This document shows positions 38,779-49,245 of a stretch of 64,000 nt of DNA, one piece after another. How positions within the stretch are numbered: the stretch's first letter is position 1; each line of letters starts with the position of its first letter. A program made the position numbers and the translations under genes. This DNA is from Rhizobium lentis (GTDB lineage: Bacteria; Pseudomonadota; Alphaproteobacteria; Rhizobiales; Rhizobiaceae). The stretch spans positions 124,001-188,000 of the forward strand of contig NZ_CP071458.1 in assembly GCF_017352135.1 (NCBI RefSeq), in the 5' to 3' direction. A model generated the notes under the pieces. It searched no databases and was not told the DNA's origin. It saw only the letters and a program-made list of their open reading frames with translations.

Positions 38779-39045
38779 GCATGTCCCTTCTCGCTACGGC
38801 GGCTTTGAAGATCGAAAGTCGAGCGTTATCAAAGCCTATTATTTTGGTACGACATATGACCAGGCCGACACCTCCGTTATGGCTCTGTCTTGGACGGCAT
38901 CCGTTCCGGGGCCCACGTCGGCTACTCAGGTTGCGCGCATCGCTCACTGGATGGGATATTGGTGGTACGTGAATTTTTAACCTCATATTCGCCTAGGAGA
39001 CCACTGGCCACTCGTCCCATTCTTTGCGCTTTAGTCTGGTGACGA
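38779..39045. other. fdxN-nifT spacer
   Basis: 267 bases, no supported gene on either strand. A short plus-strand frame (38766-38972) has no family resemblance. Confidence 0.35.
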
Positions 39046-39240
39046 TCAGGCAGGGACGCAGGTCTTCGGCATCGGACACACCGAAGCGCATTGTTGCGTG
39101 TCGAACTCACCCCTGCACTCGGTACATTTTTTTGAATCCACAACATATCCCTCACCTTTGAAACTGATCGCATCTGAGGGACATTCAAATTCGCAAGCGC
39201 CGCACTGGGTGCATTGGGATATAATGATCTTGAAGGCCAT
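39046..39240 (-). CDS. fdxN: 2[4Fe-4S] ferredoxin FdxN-like
   Basis: 64 residues. The first cluster motif is [16 protein letters not shown]. The second, [20 protein letters not shown], has the wider insertion typical of nif-linked ferredoxins. It lies 15 bases downstream of nifB and is likely co-transcribed. In rhizobia FdxN donates electrons for nitrogenase function or cofactor assembly. Confidence 0.92.
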   Translation of the reverse strand: MAFKIIISQCTQCGACEFECPSDAISFKGEGYVVDSKKCTECRGEFDTQQCASVCPMPKTCVPA

Positions 39241-39255
39241 GTTTTAGCTCCTGAT

Positions 39256-40749
39256 TCAATTAGAGGGGCCTAAAGCCGTCGGCATCGCCGGTTTGCCGCC
39301 AAACTCGGCGGCGTATAGCGCGCCAATCGCAGTCTCGATGTAATCATAGGAAAATGCGTCACTGGCTCGCACGCCAGTTTCTGCCAGCCGCTTCTTTGGG
39401 CAATCGCCGATTTTGGAAGAAAGCAGAATGTCGATGCCGTCGAGTGCAACGATAGTGTGATCGAGAGTGGCCTTCTCGCCTAAACCACCGAGGCAATACT
39501 GCTCGACCTTGCGGTGTCCCACCAAGTTGATCCCCTTTCGTGAGACTGCATACACTTGGAATTCTCTTGCCTGACCGAAATGTTCGTTGATCCGGCCGCC
39601 ACCTTTAGTCGCCACGGCAACAGCAAGGGTTCCCGAAGAACTCAGTGACTTGACTGCTTTGTTCGCGTCCAATTTTGCTGCCAGTTGATCCCCTCGCTCG
39701 TGCTGGACCAGCTTGCGATAGGCCTCGCGCTTGCTGGTGTCGAATTCAACTTTGGTGGAGATCTGGTCGAGGGCAAACTCTCGCTCGCGATCATCGCCCA
39801 ACAAACCGATGGCGTCGGCCCGGCATTGTTGGCAGTGACGCATAAGCTTGACGTTGCCATCGAGACAATCTTGAAGTGCCTTCAGTTCGAACGGCTCCGG
39901 GCAACGCTGACCCGTAAGACCGTAATAAGTACCATGCGAAGGCTTGGAAATCAGGGGCACCACATTGTGCATGAATGCGCCGCGGTCTCTGATCCATCGG
40001 TTAACTTCGACGAGGTGCGTGTCATTGACGCCTGGAATCATAACCGAATTGATTTTGGTGAGGATGCCGCGCTTGGTCAGCAATTCCAAACCCAACATTT
40101 GGCGCTCGTGAAGGATCCTGGCAGCTTCTATGCCAGTGTATCGACGATGCCCGTGGAGTATCCACGGATAGATCTTCGCCCCGACTACCGGATCCACCAT
40201 GTTGATGGTGATCGTCACGTGATCGATATTCATGTCAGCTAGCTCATCGACATGATCCGGAAGCGCCAATCCATTGGTGGAGATGCATAGTTTGATGTCA
40301 GGTATTTCTCTCGCAACTCCTTCAAACGTCGCTACGGTCTTCCTCCAGTCGTAACAAGCGTCGCCCGGTCCGGCAACGCCGATTACGGAAAGCTCCGGCA
40401 CTTTGCTGGCGACGGCAAGCACCTTGCGTAGTGCCTGGTCGGGAGTTAGCTTTACTGATGCGACCCCGGGACGGCTTTCGTTGGTGCAATCATATTTGCG
40501 ATTGCAGTAGTTGCACTGGATGTTGCACGCAGGTGCGACCGCGACATGCATGCGAGCGAAATAGTGATGGGCTTGCTCTGAAAAGCAGGGATGATCTTTG
40601 ATTCTCTCCCAGATCCGCGCATCTATGTCATCCGTCACCGAAAGGTCATAGGACGAAGATGCGCGGCCGCCGTGCATAGCGGGAGCCATCGGCGCCCGGT
40701 CGAAGGGGGCACTGGTGGTCGTCCCGACCTTTATCTCCGGTTCCGACAT
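39256..40749 (-). CDS. nifB: NifB, nitrogenase cofactor biosynthesis radical SAM protein
   Basis: 497 residues. The radical-SAM motif is in ACNIQCNYCNRKYDCTNESR (near 75-95). Further NifB cysteines occur in CQQCRADAIGLLGDD. A C-terminal NifX/NafY-like domain follows (AVAVATKGGGRINEHFGQAR near 372-395). It makes NifB-co, the Fe-S-carbide core of FeMo-co. A sigma-54 promoter and a NifA activator site lie upstream. Confidence 0.95.
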   Translation of the reverse strand: MSEPEIKVGTTTSAPFDRAPMAPAMHGGRASSSYDLSVTDDIDARIWERIKDHPCFSEQAHHYFARMHVAVAPACNIQCNYCNRKYDCTNESRPGVASVKLTPDQALRKVLAVASKVPELSVIGVAGPGDACYDWRKTVATFEGVAREIPDIKLCISTNGLALPDHVDELADMNIDHVTITINMVDPVVGAKIYPWILHGHRRYTGIEAARILHERQMLGLELLTKRGILTKINSVMIPGVNDTHLVEVNRWIRDRGAFMHNVVPLISKPSHGTYYGLTGQRCPEPFELKALQDCLDGNVKLMRHCQQCRADAIGLLGDDREREFALDQISTKVEFDTSKREAYRKLVQHERGDQLAAKLDANKAVKSLSSSGTLAVAVATKGGGRINEHFGQAREFQVYAVSRKGINLVGHRKVEQYCLGGLGEKATLDHTIVALDGIDILLSSKIGDCPKKRLAETGVRASDAFSYDYIETAIGALYAAEFGGKPAMPTALGPSN

Positions 40750-40786
40750 TGCACTGTTCCACTGGTGAGGAATGGTTACAGCTCCA

Positions 40787-40805
40787 AAAGCAAGAGAGAT
40801 TCCGG
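40787..40805 (-). promoter_or_regulatory. Sigma-54 promoter of nifB
   Basis: On the minus strand CCGGAATCTCTCTTGCTT has GG (40803-40802) and GC (40791-40790) at the right 12-base spacing, with a consensus TTGC at -12. It lies about 40 bases upstream of the nifB start. Confidence 0.7.
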
Positions 40806-40880
40806 TCGACGCGACATTGTTGTTTCAGCGCTTATGTCGCCTTTACCGCCCTCTTTTCCCGCTTGCTGCCGGAGATGTTT

Positions 40881-40896
40881 TGTAGAAATCAAGACA
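40881..40896 (-). promoter_or_regulatory. NifA upstream activator site of nifB
   Basis: TGTAGAAATCAAGACA fits TGT-N10-ACA exactly and lies about 80 bases upstream of the nifB -24 element. Confidence 0.75.
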
Positions 40897-40963
40897 GGAT
40901 CGCGCCCGAAGTCGTTAGGCCGACTCAACCAAAGCTTACGACATTCTTCATATCGTTCTCCGC

Positions 40964-42523
40964 TTAGTCTTTCTTCACATCGATACGATGCCGGCGTAGC
41001 GCATAGCCGACCTGCCGCGGCGTCTTACCCAGGATACGAGCCGCTTTGGCCTGTACCCAGCCAGCCTTCACCATTGCATTGATCAGCCGATCACGCTCAG
41101 TGAGACCCGCTGCCTCGATTGTGGCTGCGGCACCGCTGGGAGTACCTACGTTGGCCCCCAGTCCGCCTAACATTGTATCTCGCGGGTTGAGACTATGCAC
41201 CGGGCCGTTGCCAGTGCCGTCGCGGGCGTCTTTCCAGAGGAGCGCCGAAGAACACTGGTCTTGCTGACAGGCAAAATCCGATGAAGTGATGGTATTTGAA
41301 CTGGCGAGAGTGGCGGTCCTTTGAACGCAGTTGTCCAGCTCGCGAACATTGCCGGGGAAGGCGCATTTCGACAAAATGTCTATGGCCGACGGGGCGAAGT
41401 CGCAATTTCGATCATTTGCCTTGTTGAATTGCTCGAGGAACACTTGCGCTAGAAGCGAAATGTCTCCGTCGCGCTGCCGAAGTGGCGGCAAAATGATCGG
41501 CACCACATTGATCCGGTAATAGAGGTCGGCTCTGAACTCCCCTCGAAGGACGGCCACTTCAAGGTTTTTGTTGGTGGCGCATATAACTCGAACGTCTACT
41601 TTCAATGTCTTCGTTCCGCCGAGACGTTCGAATTCGCCTTCCTGTAACACGCGCAATAACTTCGCCTGGAATTGTGGTGATACATCGCCAATTTCATCAA
41701 GCAACAGCGTTCCGCCATTGGCCAGTTCGAAACGTCCAGCTCGTTGAAGGAGAGCGCCAGTGAAAGCGCCCTTCTCATGGCCAAACAATTCGGATTCCAG
41801 AACGGTTTCCGACAGCGCAGCGCAATTCAACTTAATAAACGCCTTGCTTTTCCGTATCGATAATGCGTGTATTGCTCTAGCAAAGCATTCCTTGCCAGTG
41901 CCGCTCTCTCCTCTCAAGAGCACCGCGGAGTTCGTCGCGGCCACGATATTGGTGGTAGCTAATACCCTCTTGATCGCGGGGCTCTCCCCAACGATCCAGT
42001 CGATTTTATCGAGTTGGGTGGGATGAGGCTTCGGTTTGATTTTCGGAATCTGTCCTGCTTGTTGTTCCTCGGCGACTGCGCCGCCATCGCTGCACAATTC
42101 GCGATCGCGCTGGCAGGTTAAGCCGATCAGGACGGCAATCATTGCCAGAAGGGTTTCGTCCTGATCTCCGCTTTTCTGCGCGAAATCAATCCACAATGCG
42201 CCGATTGCTTTCCGGTTTACTTTAACGGGGAGAACGACAGAATTTTTCCCAAAGTGCTTCTCACCGCTAGCGATGACACGATCTATTGCGTCCGCCTGTT
42301 CAATCGTCAGAGAACGTGAGCGAACGTCGTCCCCAATGGGAGCCCGTACGTTTATCCAAGGCTCTCCTCCCGAGCCGTGAATCACGATTCCGCCATCGCG
42401 CAATCGCAGATGCTCGACGAGGGCGTTCATGGCAGCCTTCAGCAAGTTGTCTAGAGGAAAAGAAGAGATAAGCTCTTTGGAGATGTCGTAGAGAATATGG
42501 AGCCGCGCCTCTGGTTTAATCAT
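40964..42523 (-). CDS. nifA: NifA, sigma-54-dependent activator of nitrogen fixation genes
   Basis: 519 residues from ATG 42523, the R. leguminosarum NifA length. N-terminal GAF domain; AAA+ domain with LRGESGTGKECFARAIH (Walker A), HEKGAFTGALLQRAGRFELA (GAFTGA) and GGTLLLDEIGDVSPQFQAKL (Walker B). The interdomain cysteines have spacing C-x11-C-x19-C-x4-C, the mark of oxygen-sensitive rhizobial NifA. A C-terminal Fis-type helix-turn-helix follows (VQAKAARILGKTPRQVGYAL). Probably read from the fixA promoter as well as locally. Confidence 0.96.
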   Translation of the reverse strand: MIKPEARLHILYDISKELISSFPLDNLLKAAMNALVEHLRLRDGGIVIHGSGGEPWINVRAPIGDDVRSRSLTIEQADAIDRVIASGEKHFGKNSVVLPVKVNRKAIGALWIDFAQKSGDQDETLLAMIAVLIGLTCQRDRELCSDGGAVAEEQQAGQIPKIKPKPHPTQLDKIDWIVGESPAIKRVLATTNIVAATNSAVLLRGESGTGKECFARAIHALSIRKSKAFIKLNCAALSETVLESELFGHEKGAFTGALLQRAGRFELANGGTLLLDEIGDVSPQFQAKLLRVLQEGEFERLGGTKTLKVDVRVICATNKNLEVAVLRGEFRADLYYRINVVPIILPPLRQRDGDISLLAQVFLEQFNKANDRNCDFAPSAIDILSKCAFPGNVRELDNCVQRTATLASSNTITSSDFACQQDQCSSALLWKDARDGTGNGPVHSLNPRDTMLGGLGANVGTPSGAAATIEAAGLTERDRLINAMVKAGWVQAKAARILGKTPRQVGYALRRHRIDVKKD

Positions 42524-42718
42524 GCCTACAAACAGGGGAGGGTGCACTGCTTTTTACCCTGGTACGCGAAATATGCTAACGCATATTCCTAAGTTAAAAA
42601 TACGTGTTATCGACGGCGTAAAAATTAGCCTTTCGAAAGTTTGAGTGGATGCACATTTAATCGCCGCCGCTAATGCAGCTGCATCGATCGCTGCTATCCC
42701 GCCGGAGGTAGGAACTCT

Positions 42719-43015
42719 TCATCCGAATTTGAAGAGGACCCCGAACCCGCCCCGGGGATAATTCCACTTTATGTCGCCACTCGCTTCGCATAACACTCTG
42801 CATGTGCCGCATTCCAAGCAGCCATCCGAAACAATTGCCACCTGACCAACATCGTTCACCTCGTAGCATTTGGCCGGACAGATTTGCGTCAAGGCGAGCA
42901 GGCTTGGGCTTGGCGACCGATGCGGCCGCACCGTAATGTGTGGGCGTCCAGTATCGACGAGATATCGGTTTTGGTACAGCTTATCCTCAATGCGCTCAAT
43001 GGTGGTCGCCTTCAT
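42719..43015 (-). CDS. fixX: FixX, ferredoxin-like protein
   Basis: 98 residues. Ferredoxin-type cysteines in [20 protein letters not shown] and [20 protein letters not shown]. It accepts electrons from the FixABC flavoprotein complex on the way to nitrogenase. It follows fixC by 12 bases. Confidence 0.93.
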   Translation of the reverse strand: MKATTIERIEDKLYQNRYLVDTGRPHITVRPHRSPSPSLLALTQICPAKCYEVNDVGQVAIVSDGCLECGTCRVLCEASGDIKWNYPRGGFGVLFKFG

Positions 43016-43027
43016 CGAATTTTCCTT

Positions 43028-44335
43028 TTAACGCCAAGATACGGCGGAGCGGACCGCGTCGCTAATCAACCCCCAACGGGATCGTGCGTTGATAAAGGAG
43101 GCAGCTGTGGCCTTCTCCCTGTTGATTTTAGGTGCACCGTCGACGCGCACAAAATTTTGCGCCGCCTGAGATATAAGCGTTGGATACGTCATGAGAAAAT
43201 TGTGACTGTCGGTGTGGAGGAGGCTTGGAAGATCTTTGTGTTTCATCAAGTCTTTCATGACGAACGACTTATCCAGCATACCCTTATAGAGAGAGAGATT
43301 GTGCTTCGTCATGAGACCGCCGCGGCTCTTTATCTGGAAGATCGCTTCACCCGCCATGAGGCCTGATGTCATCGCAAGGTTTGATCCCTCCCTATGCACG
43401 GCATTGTTTAATTGCGCCGCGTCGCCCACGACGACCCACCCGTTGCCAAAGAGCTGTGGGATTGCCTTGAAGCCTCCCTCAGGGATAAGATGTGCGGCGT
43501 ATTCTTTGATCTCGGATCCCGCCAGTAATGGTCGGATGGATGGATGTTGCTTGAAGGCGTCAAGAAGGCGGTACGGATTTTCCATGCTTTCCGCTAAACC
43601 GGAGACGAGACAGCCGATCCCCACAGAGATCGACTCCTTGTTGGTATAAAGGAAGCCCAGTCCGGCCATTCCGCGTGAAATCGTGCCGCCGGCTTCGATC
43701 ACACAGCCTTCGCCACCGGTGAGGCCGAAGCGCTCTGCGATGACCTCTTCCGGCATAAAATGCATTTCCTTGACAGCGAGTGCCACATTTTCTGGCTTCG
43801 GCATATCGCGCAAGCCGGCTCGTGTTCCAAGCAGTCCGTTCACGCCCTCAGCGAGGACGACTACGTCCGCGAGGATCACACCGCCCTCTCGGTCCGTGTA
43901 AACGCCTATTACACTACCGCTCCGATCTCGAGCAAGTTTCGTCGCTGTCGTTTCACAAAGGACTGTGCCGCCCGCCTCGCGCACCTTGGATGAGAACCAT
44001 TTGTCAAACTGGGCACGGATGATCGTATACCGGTTTGGCTTCAGTTCATTAAAGTCATCAGAGCGATAGTGCACGCCCGTGTGCGACGAGTCATCCATTA
44101 GCCAGAATCGTTGCTCGACCAGATGCCGTTCCAGGGGAGCGTCATCTCGGAAGTTTGGGATAATCGCCTCCAACATGTTCGCATATAATATAGCCCCCTG
44201 AACATTCTTAGAGCCCGAATGTTCTCCGCGCTCCAGTTGCAGCACTTTTAGACCGCGACGAGCCATCGAATACGCTGCGGCGTTGCCGGACATACCGGCA
44301 CCAATGACGATCGCGTCGAACTTACTCTTGGTCAT
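43028..44335 (-). CDS. fixC: FixC, flavoprotein of the FixABCX complex
   Basis: 435 residues. N-terminal FAD-binding Rossmann motif [20 protein letters not shown]. It is related to ETF-ubiquinone oxidoreductase and passes the high-potential electrons of the bifurcating FixABCX complex to quinone. Its start overlaps the fixB end by 14 bases. Confidence 0.94.
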   Translation of the reverse strand: MTKSKFDAIVIGAGMSGNAAAYSMARRGLKVLQLERGEHSGSKNVQGAILYANMLEAIIPNFRDDAPLERHLVEQRFWLMDDSSHTGVHYRSDDFNELKPNRYTIIRAQFDKWFSSKVREAGGTVLCETTATKLARDRSGSVIGVYTDREGGVILADVVVLAEGVNGLLGTRAGLRDMPKPENVALAVKEMHFMPEEVIAERFGLTGGEGCVIEAGGTISRGMAGLGFLYTNKESISVGIGCLVSGLAESMENPYRLLDAFKQHPSIRPLLAGSEIKEYAAHLIPEGGFKAIPQLFGNGWVVVGDAAQLNNAVHREGSNLAMTSGLMAGEAIFQIKSRGGLMTKHNLSLYKGMLDKSFVMKDLMKHKDLPSLLHTDSHNFLMTYPTLISQAAQNFVRVDGAPKINREKATAASFINARSRWGLISDAVRSAVSWR

Positions 44336-45458
44336 CTAGCCTTCCTCGATCCATACCCTTGATAGAGTTGTGCGGTGGCATTCGCCTGGCGAAAGCTTCT
44401 GTCAACGCCGGCAAGAACTCCAGCGCGCAAGCGACAACGCCGATGTGGGCGAAGTCAAAGATCGGAGCCTTCTGGTCGAGGTTGATAGCGACAATCAGAT
44501 CGGCTCCTTCGACGCCAACGCGATGCTGGACCGCGCCAGATATTCCCGCCGCGATGTAGAGCTTAGGTCTAATGGTATGGCCGGACTGACCAATTTGTCG
44601 ATCAGCAGGCATCCAGCCTTTTTGGACCAGTGGGCGCGAGCACCCGACTCCCCCGCCGATCGTCGTTGCAAGGTTTCTCAAGTGCTGCAGGTTTCCTGCA
44701 GCGCCGAGGCCGAGTCCGCCCCCAACCACGATGTCGGAGTTGGCCAGATTGGATTGCTCAGAACCATCGTTGCAGAGGAATGCGAGGACTTTGGTGACGA
44801 TCGCTTCCTCGACCATTGTGAGTTCGTGCTGGATAACGCGCCCAATTGGCTTATCCGCACGTTGCGGCGTCGCCATGACCCTGGACCGCACCGTTGCCAT
44901 TTGCGGCCGGCTGTTCAGCGTGTAGATCGTGCACAACAAGGACCCGCCGAAAGTTGGCCGCGTCGCTGCGAGTGAACCGTCTCCATCAACATCCAGCTCG
45001 GTGCAATCAGCCGTAAGCCCCGTTTGTAAGGTCGTTGCTACAGCACCGGCGAGGTCGCGGCCGAGCGTGGTCGCGCCAAGAAGGAGAATTTCTGGTTTGT
45101 GAGTAGTGACCAGATCCGTCAAAGCCTTGGTGAAGGGTTCGTTTCGATAGTTGGCGAGGAGCGGCGACTCTACCAGATAGGCGATATCAGCTCCGTAAGC
45201 GAAGGCCTCTTCAATGGCCGGCTTGGTCCCCACGCCTTCAGACGAACCGAGGATTACCCCGGCAAGTTGGACACCCAGTTTGTCAGCTAGCCTGCGGCCT
45301 TCGCCGAGGAGTTCAATCGATACGGGATGAACCTTGCCGCGCTCAAGTTCCATGAAGACCCAGACGTGCCGGTGATCTTCGAAACACTTAAGCAGCTTTT
45401 TCCCTGAGCTGGCGCGGCCGACCGCGTTTGCCGGCGTTTCATTTTTTCTAGCGACCAA
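44322..45458 (-). CDS. fixB: FixB, electron-transfer flavoprotein alpha subunit
   Basis: 378 residues, ETF-alpha type. The C-terminal FAD-binding domain shows [20 protein letters not shown] and [20 protein letters not shown]. With FixA it forms the bifurcating flavoprotein that makes low-potential electrons for nitrogenase. It lies 17 bases after fixA. Confidence 0.94.
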   Translation of the reverse strand: MVARKNETPANAVGRASSGKKLLKCFEDHRHVWVFMELERGKVHPVSIELLGEGRRLADKLGVQLAGVILGSSEGVGTKPAIEEAFAYGADIAYLVESPLLANYRNEPFTKALTDLVTTHKPEILLLGATTLGRDLAGAVATTLQTGLTADCTELDVDGDGSLAATRPTFGGSLLCTIYTLNSRPQMATVRSRVMATPQRADKPIGRVIQHELTMVEEAIVTKVLAFLCNDGSEQSNLANSDIVVGGGLGLGAAGNLQHLRNLATTIGGGVGCSRPLVQKGWMPADRQIGQSGHTIRPKLYIAAGISGAVQHRVGVEGADLIVAINLDQKAPIFDFAHIGVVACALEFLPALTEAFARRMPPHNSIKGMDRGRLDDQE

Positions 45459-45475
45459 AATCTACTCCTCGCTGC

Positions 45476-46327
45476 TCACCGATTGCCATGGGACGTGAGC
45501 TTGCGTTCCAAAACAGGCTCGCGGGCAAAAATTGCAGCGACCGTGTCCGCGGCGACCTCGGCCAACGTTTTGTCGTTAATGTCCATTTGCATAGCTTTTT
45601 CGGCGCGAGGACCAGGAGCGAATACTCGCTTCACGACCGTCGGCGATCCCCTTAGGCCGCATTTGGTCAACTCCCCAATGCCGGCGTCAGCGGCCCCCCA
45701 TTTAAGAACCGGGCTTCGCGCGGCACGGAAGGCGTCATCGAGAGAGCCCCGGCGGATTGCATTGACACCTTCCAGCACAGTGATGAGACATGGCAACGTG
45801 CTCTTCAGCATCTGCGTGCCGCTCTCCGCGTGTCGTTCAACCATGAGCTCGCGCGAAGTGGGATCAATGGAGACAATCTTCGTTACGTAAGTGAGTTGCT
45901 GGAGGTTCAGCCTCTTTGCAATTCCGGGCCCGACCTGGGCCGTGTCGCCGTCAATTGTCTGCTTTCCGGTAAAGACGATATCTGGCGCCCCATAGCTCTC
46001 GCCAATCTTCGCTACTGCTTGAGAAAGAGCATACGAGGTCGCCAGCGTGTCAGATCCAGCAAAGTGGCGGTCGGTGAGAAGCACTGCGCGATCTGCGCCG
46101 TGGGTGAGGGCTTTGCGTAGCGCTTGCTCAGCCATGGGCGGCCCCATCGTGAGAACAGTCACCTCGCCCCCATAGCGGTTACGAACTTGGAGTGCCTCTT
46201 CGAGAGCAAACAGGTCGTAAGGGTTAATGATGGTCGGTACGCCTTGGCGCATGATCGTATTTGTCACCGGGTGGACGCGTATCTGCGCAGAGTCCGGCAC
46301 TTGTTTGATACAGACCACGATGTGCAT
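45476..46327 (-). CDS. fixA: FixA, electron-transfer flavoprotein beta subunit
   Basis: 283 residues, ETF-beta type: MHIVVCIKQVPDSAQIRVHP, NPYDLFALEEALQVR and DIVFTGKQTIDGDTAQVGPG. It is the first gene of fixABCX and follows a sigma-54 promoter by about 55 bases. A broken second copy of its 5' end lies at 47290-47475. Confidence 0.95.
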   Translation of the reverse strand: MHIVVCIKQVPDSAQIRVHPVTNTIMRQGVPTIINPYDLFALEEALQVRNRYGGEVTVLTMGPPMAEQALRKALTHGADRAVLLTDRHFAGSDTLATSYALSQAVAKIGESYGAPDIVFTGKQTIDGDTAQVGPGIAKRLNLQQLTYVTKIVSIDPTSRELMVERHAESGTQMLKSTLPCLITVLEGVNAIRRGSLDDAFRAARSPVLKWGAADAGIGELTKCGLRGSPTVVKRVFAPGPRAEKAMQMDINDKTLAEVAADTVAAIFAREPVLERKLTSHGNR

Positions 46328-46370
46328 AGTCGTTTAAGCTCCCAATCGGATTTGGCCTTTAGGGACCCGG

Positions 46371-46507
46371 CTAACTCTTAGCACTGCTCGTGCCAATAAA
46401 GTTGCGCCGCAAGAAGATGCTGTCCGGGCTCAGGTTGATGCCCTCCTCAATGGCCGAGAGCGCCGTCTTCCAATTCTTAATCTCTATCGCCGCCGAGACT
46501 CGATCAT
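46371..46507 (-). pseudogene. TPR-like tail overlapping the fixA promoter
   Basis: An open frame without a start codon encodes VSAAIEIKNWKTALSAIEEG, INLSPDSIFLRRNF and a stop at 46371. It overlaps the end of the thioredoxin-fold gene in another frame, so it may be that gene's lost C-terminal extension after a frameshift. The motif order matches the small ORF at 3082-3294. The fixA promoter lies inside it. Confidence 0.4.
46380..46395 (-). promoter_or_regulatory. Sigma-54 promoter of fixABCX
   Basis: On the minus strand TGGCACGAGCAGTGCT has the -24 TGGCACG and a GC at -12 with correct spacing. No exact TGT-N10-ACA site was found in the 120 bases upstream. Two further copies of this promoter occur at 47527-47542 and 49534-49549. 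Confidence 0.8.
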
Positions 46508-47049
46508 GAAACTATCTGCGCAGCATAAGTCTCGCCTTCAGCAATCCGCTCCTCTTCGGCATTCTTTGCTTCCGCGCTGGCGCGCCAGCTGCCGTCAATC
46601 ACTTTTGGCAGAACGTCCTCGAGCATAACCAGATCACCGATAAAGGCGATGCGACCGTCTCGGTCGACAACGAACGTCTTTGGAACGTGGAACGACAGGC
46701 TGTCTATGAGCCAATCCTCATCCATTTCGCCTGAGTGGTCGAGTCCGATCCGCATGTTCGTATTCGGGAGCGATTTGGTTATGGACGCGTCCACCTGGGC
46801 TCGGGCGTCGTCAGCCGTCGCAGCTTCCTCACGTGCTGCGATCCCGATGAACTCAACTCCCGTGTCGATGAATTTCTTGTGCAACTTCGCCAGGTCGGAT
46901 AGCTCCGGCTCGCAATAACCGCAGGTAGTCGAAAAGAACTCAACAATGTATATCTTGCCGAGCTGGAAGTTGGAAAGCGGATCGCCGCGCAGCCAGTTCT
47001 GCACTTTGATAGACGGGGCTGGAGAGTCGAGATTTAAACTAGAAGTCAC
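46504..47049 (-). CDS. Thioredoxin-fold (TlpA/redoxin-like) protein
   Basis: 181 residues from a GTG at 47049 (the frame extends to 47112 without a better start). Redoxin domain: NLDSPAPSIKVQNWLRG, then the active-site region IVEFFSTTCGYCEPELSDL (CxxC-like Cys-Gly-Tyr-Cys), then FHVPKTFVVDRDGRIAFIGD. No signal peptide is obvious, so it is probably cytoplasmic. It lies just upstream of fixA in the same direction. Similar genes border fix clusters in other rhizobia. The substrate is unknown. Confidence 0.75.
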   Translation of the reverse strand: MTSSLNLDSPAPSIKVQNWLRGDPLSNFQLGKIYIVEFFSTTCGYCEPELSDLAKLHKKFIDTGVEFIGIAAREEAATADDARAQVDASITKSLPNTNMRIGLDHSGEMDEDWLIDSLSFHVPKTFVVDRDGRIAFIGDLVMLEDVLPKVIDGSWRASAEAKNAEEERIAEGETYAAQIVS

Positions 47050-47289
47050 GTCTTGTTCCCCACAGTGTTTTAGCCGGCGTTTCGCGCGCCAGGAATGAGC
47101 TTGTCCTGCCAAGTGTCAGGTCGATTTGTTTTGATATTGAAAGGCCATCGCGGCGAACGTTCCATCGGTTGGACAAAAGACGTTTGTGATCTCGTCTTGT
47201 GAAATGGCTTATGCGGGTGCGCGCCATTGCAAATTCCTTCTTATGAGAGCGTGACGATAGTCACCGTCGTGACGGGAAGGTGCCGAGGT

Positions 47290-47475
47290 CTAAAGCAGAT
47301 GGAGCAGGAGGCCATTCCAGAGCTCCTCGCTATGTAAGTCGATTGCTGGAGGTTCGGCCTCCTTCCGATGCCGGTCAGACCGGGGCCGTGTCGCAGTCAA
47401 TTGTCTGCTTCCCGACGACGACGATACTAGGCGTCTGATGCCCGGCACTTGTTTGATACAGACCACGATGTGCAT
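47290..47475 (-). pseudogene. Truncated second copy of fixA
   Basis: It begins with the same MHIVVCIKQVP as FixA. The DNA then jumps to the region around codon 100 of fixA (shared words agcaatcgac, cagacaattgac, gacacggcc) in a shifted frame. The sequence upstream also matches the fixA leader. It is an internal-deletion copy and non-functional. Confidence 0.85.
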
Positions 47476-47526
47476 AGGCGTTAAGCTCCCAATCGGATTT
47501 GGGCTTTAGGGACCCGGCTTACTCTG

Positions 47527-47542
47527 AGCACTACTCGTGCCA
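47527..47542 (-). promoter_or_regulatory. Duplicated fix-type sigma-54 promoter (copy A)
   Basis: On the minus strand TGGCACGAGTAGTGCT differs from the fixA promoter by one base (AGTA for AGCA). A TGT-N10-ACA site lies upstream at 47607-47622. Its only downstream target is the broken fixA copy. Confidence 0.75.
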
Positions 47543-47606
47543 ATCAGGTTGCGCCGGTAAACCTCCGAGATTGCACATGTTTCGTTGTCGCTATGCGGAG
47601 GGGTTT

Positions 47607-47622
47607 TGTAGGGTTGCCGACA
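47607..47622 (-). promoter_or_regulatory. NifA activator site in copy A
   Basis: TGTAGGGTTGCCGACA on the plus strand fits TGT-N10-ACA and is about 65 bases upstream of the copy A promoter. Confidence 0.65.
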
Positions 47623-47832
47623 TGTCGTGTCGCAATCCGCTCCGATCACAACCGCGAACGGAGGGCGGTTCGATGGGCTTCAGGTCGGCAACTCCATGAT
47701 AGCTGCGCCACTAGCCGGAAGATTTAAACGCCAAACGATGCGCCGGAAGATAGCACGGGGACTGAAGTTCTGGTGCCGTGGGCGTGTATCGAGCTTCGGT
47801 TTACCGTTGATAATCTGACTAGCGACACCGTA

Positions 47833-49245
47833 TGCGCGATCAGAAGCACAGCGATCGAGAAAATAACGCTGCGGGCGCCTAGTGAGGTTGGACAAGCGGT
47901 TTAGCTGATGTTGCGGCGTGAGCAGGATCATTGCCAGAAGCGTGGAGAAACCCTTGCTGGAAATATCAATCGAAAGCCGTCCATAAACGCTGCTGCAGCC
48001 TGCCGAACTCTTGAGTCCTCACCGCCTCAATCGTCATATCAACGCCGTTCTGATCGGTTGGGCTACCGTATCCCCAAATGAACAAGCGGAAGCCACATGA
48101 TCTGACGCGACTTGCTGCATTGAGCCAGCGCCAGTTTGTGGTCCTTCAGACGCATGACAACAATTTGCGACGTTGTCTTCACCTTTGTCAGATCAGCGAC
48201 AAAGGCTACCTCCTCGATTGCGCGGCTTTTCCGCGTCAACCGGCGCTCGAGACATGGCGACCTATGGGAGAAGATTACTTTGTGGGCGGCGGCTGAGCGC
48301 GGGGCAGGCTGGTGTCGTTCGTAAGGACGAACGGATCAGGCGGTTGGAGAAAATGGTCGCGCTTTCGCGCGGGCTCCCTGTGGCCGCAAGTTCGAGAAGG
48401 TCGATCCTGGGTAATTGATCTCGCAGTGAAGGACCTTGAGAAGATGGAATAGGAAGCCGACGCCATTTGCGCATATGTCCAAGACAAGGACAGCACCTTG
48501 CGCAGCGCAGCCCAAGTTCATGCGCTGTCGCGGCATTCGGAGGCTATGGAGGCGCGCGGCACGCGGCAGATCTTTACCCACTAGGTGTGGCGAATGCCCG
48601 CTCGCCGGGCGGTGGCCGACCGCAGTGGGAGGACGGCTGCATCCGACGTCGCCAGACAACGGCTCCCCTTCAACCAAGTGAAGGGCGGAAAGCATGACGG
48701 CTCTGGATGAGGACAAAATCTGCGCTACCGGGAGATCATTCTCCGCTTCAGATCTGGCAATTTTGGGTTGGAAACCTGCAGTCGCCAAGGGCCGCGTCAC
48801 TTAGTGCATTTCCGAATTCCAGAGCGCTCCGCTTCAACCGCGGACAGGCTTTCATGCGAATCAGGGAGGTAACGGACATGCGTGATGGCATTTTCGCTAA
48901 CCCAAAAAACTGACCTTTTAACGCTAGCGCAGCAGTCGGCGCAGGGCGCTCTTCGACAAACGGGCAAGAAGGGTATCGGCGATGGGCCACGGCAAGGGCC
49001 GGCAAATCCAAGCGGAAGCCCTAAGCATAAGCTGGTAACGGCGTGCATCTTCTTGGTTCTCCCATGACTTTGCCGCCGGCACATTCGTCTCCGGCACTTT
49101 CCTCTCGCCAATCGCAAAGGCCATCTTCTCCGACGGGGCATCTTTGCTGACGGAGCGCCAACCGCAAGACGCCACACTACAGGGCGGTGACATGCACCTA
49201 TCAGAATTACCTTATCGACAACGGCGCCGGGGGATATTTCGATTT
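47833..49245. other. 1.4-kb spacer between inverted repeats
   Basis: No gene could be supported; many short frames on both strands are unconvincing. It holds an isolated NifA-type site at 48186-48201 (TGTCAGATCAGCGACA) with the same acctttgtc lead-in as the sites at 2881 and 60292, but no -24/-12 element follows it. It is probably a patchwork of gene remnants. Confidence 0.5.

Larger units (their letters stand above)
47505..47832 (+). repeat. Inverted repeat copy A carrying a fix-type promoter
   Basis: About 325 bases that match the reverse complement of 49246-49576 (shared words such as ggtgtcgctagtcag, acgaaacatgtgcaatct, ttactctgagcactactcgt). It contains a sigma-54 promoter and a NifA site that point leftward, toward the fixA remnant. 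Confidence 0.85.

Noticed and set aside
48186..48201. Isolated TGT-N10-ACA site between the inverted repeats
   Set aside because: It matches the NifA site and its lead-in, but no -24/-12 promoter and no gene follow, so it was recorded only as part of the spacer.
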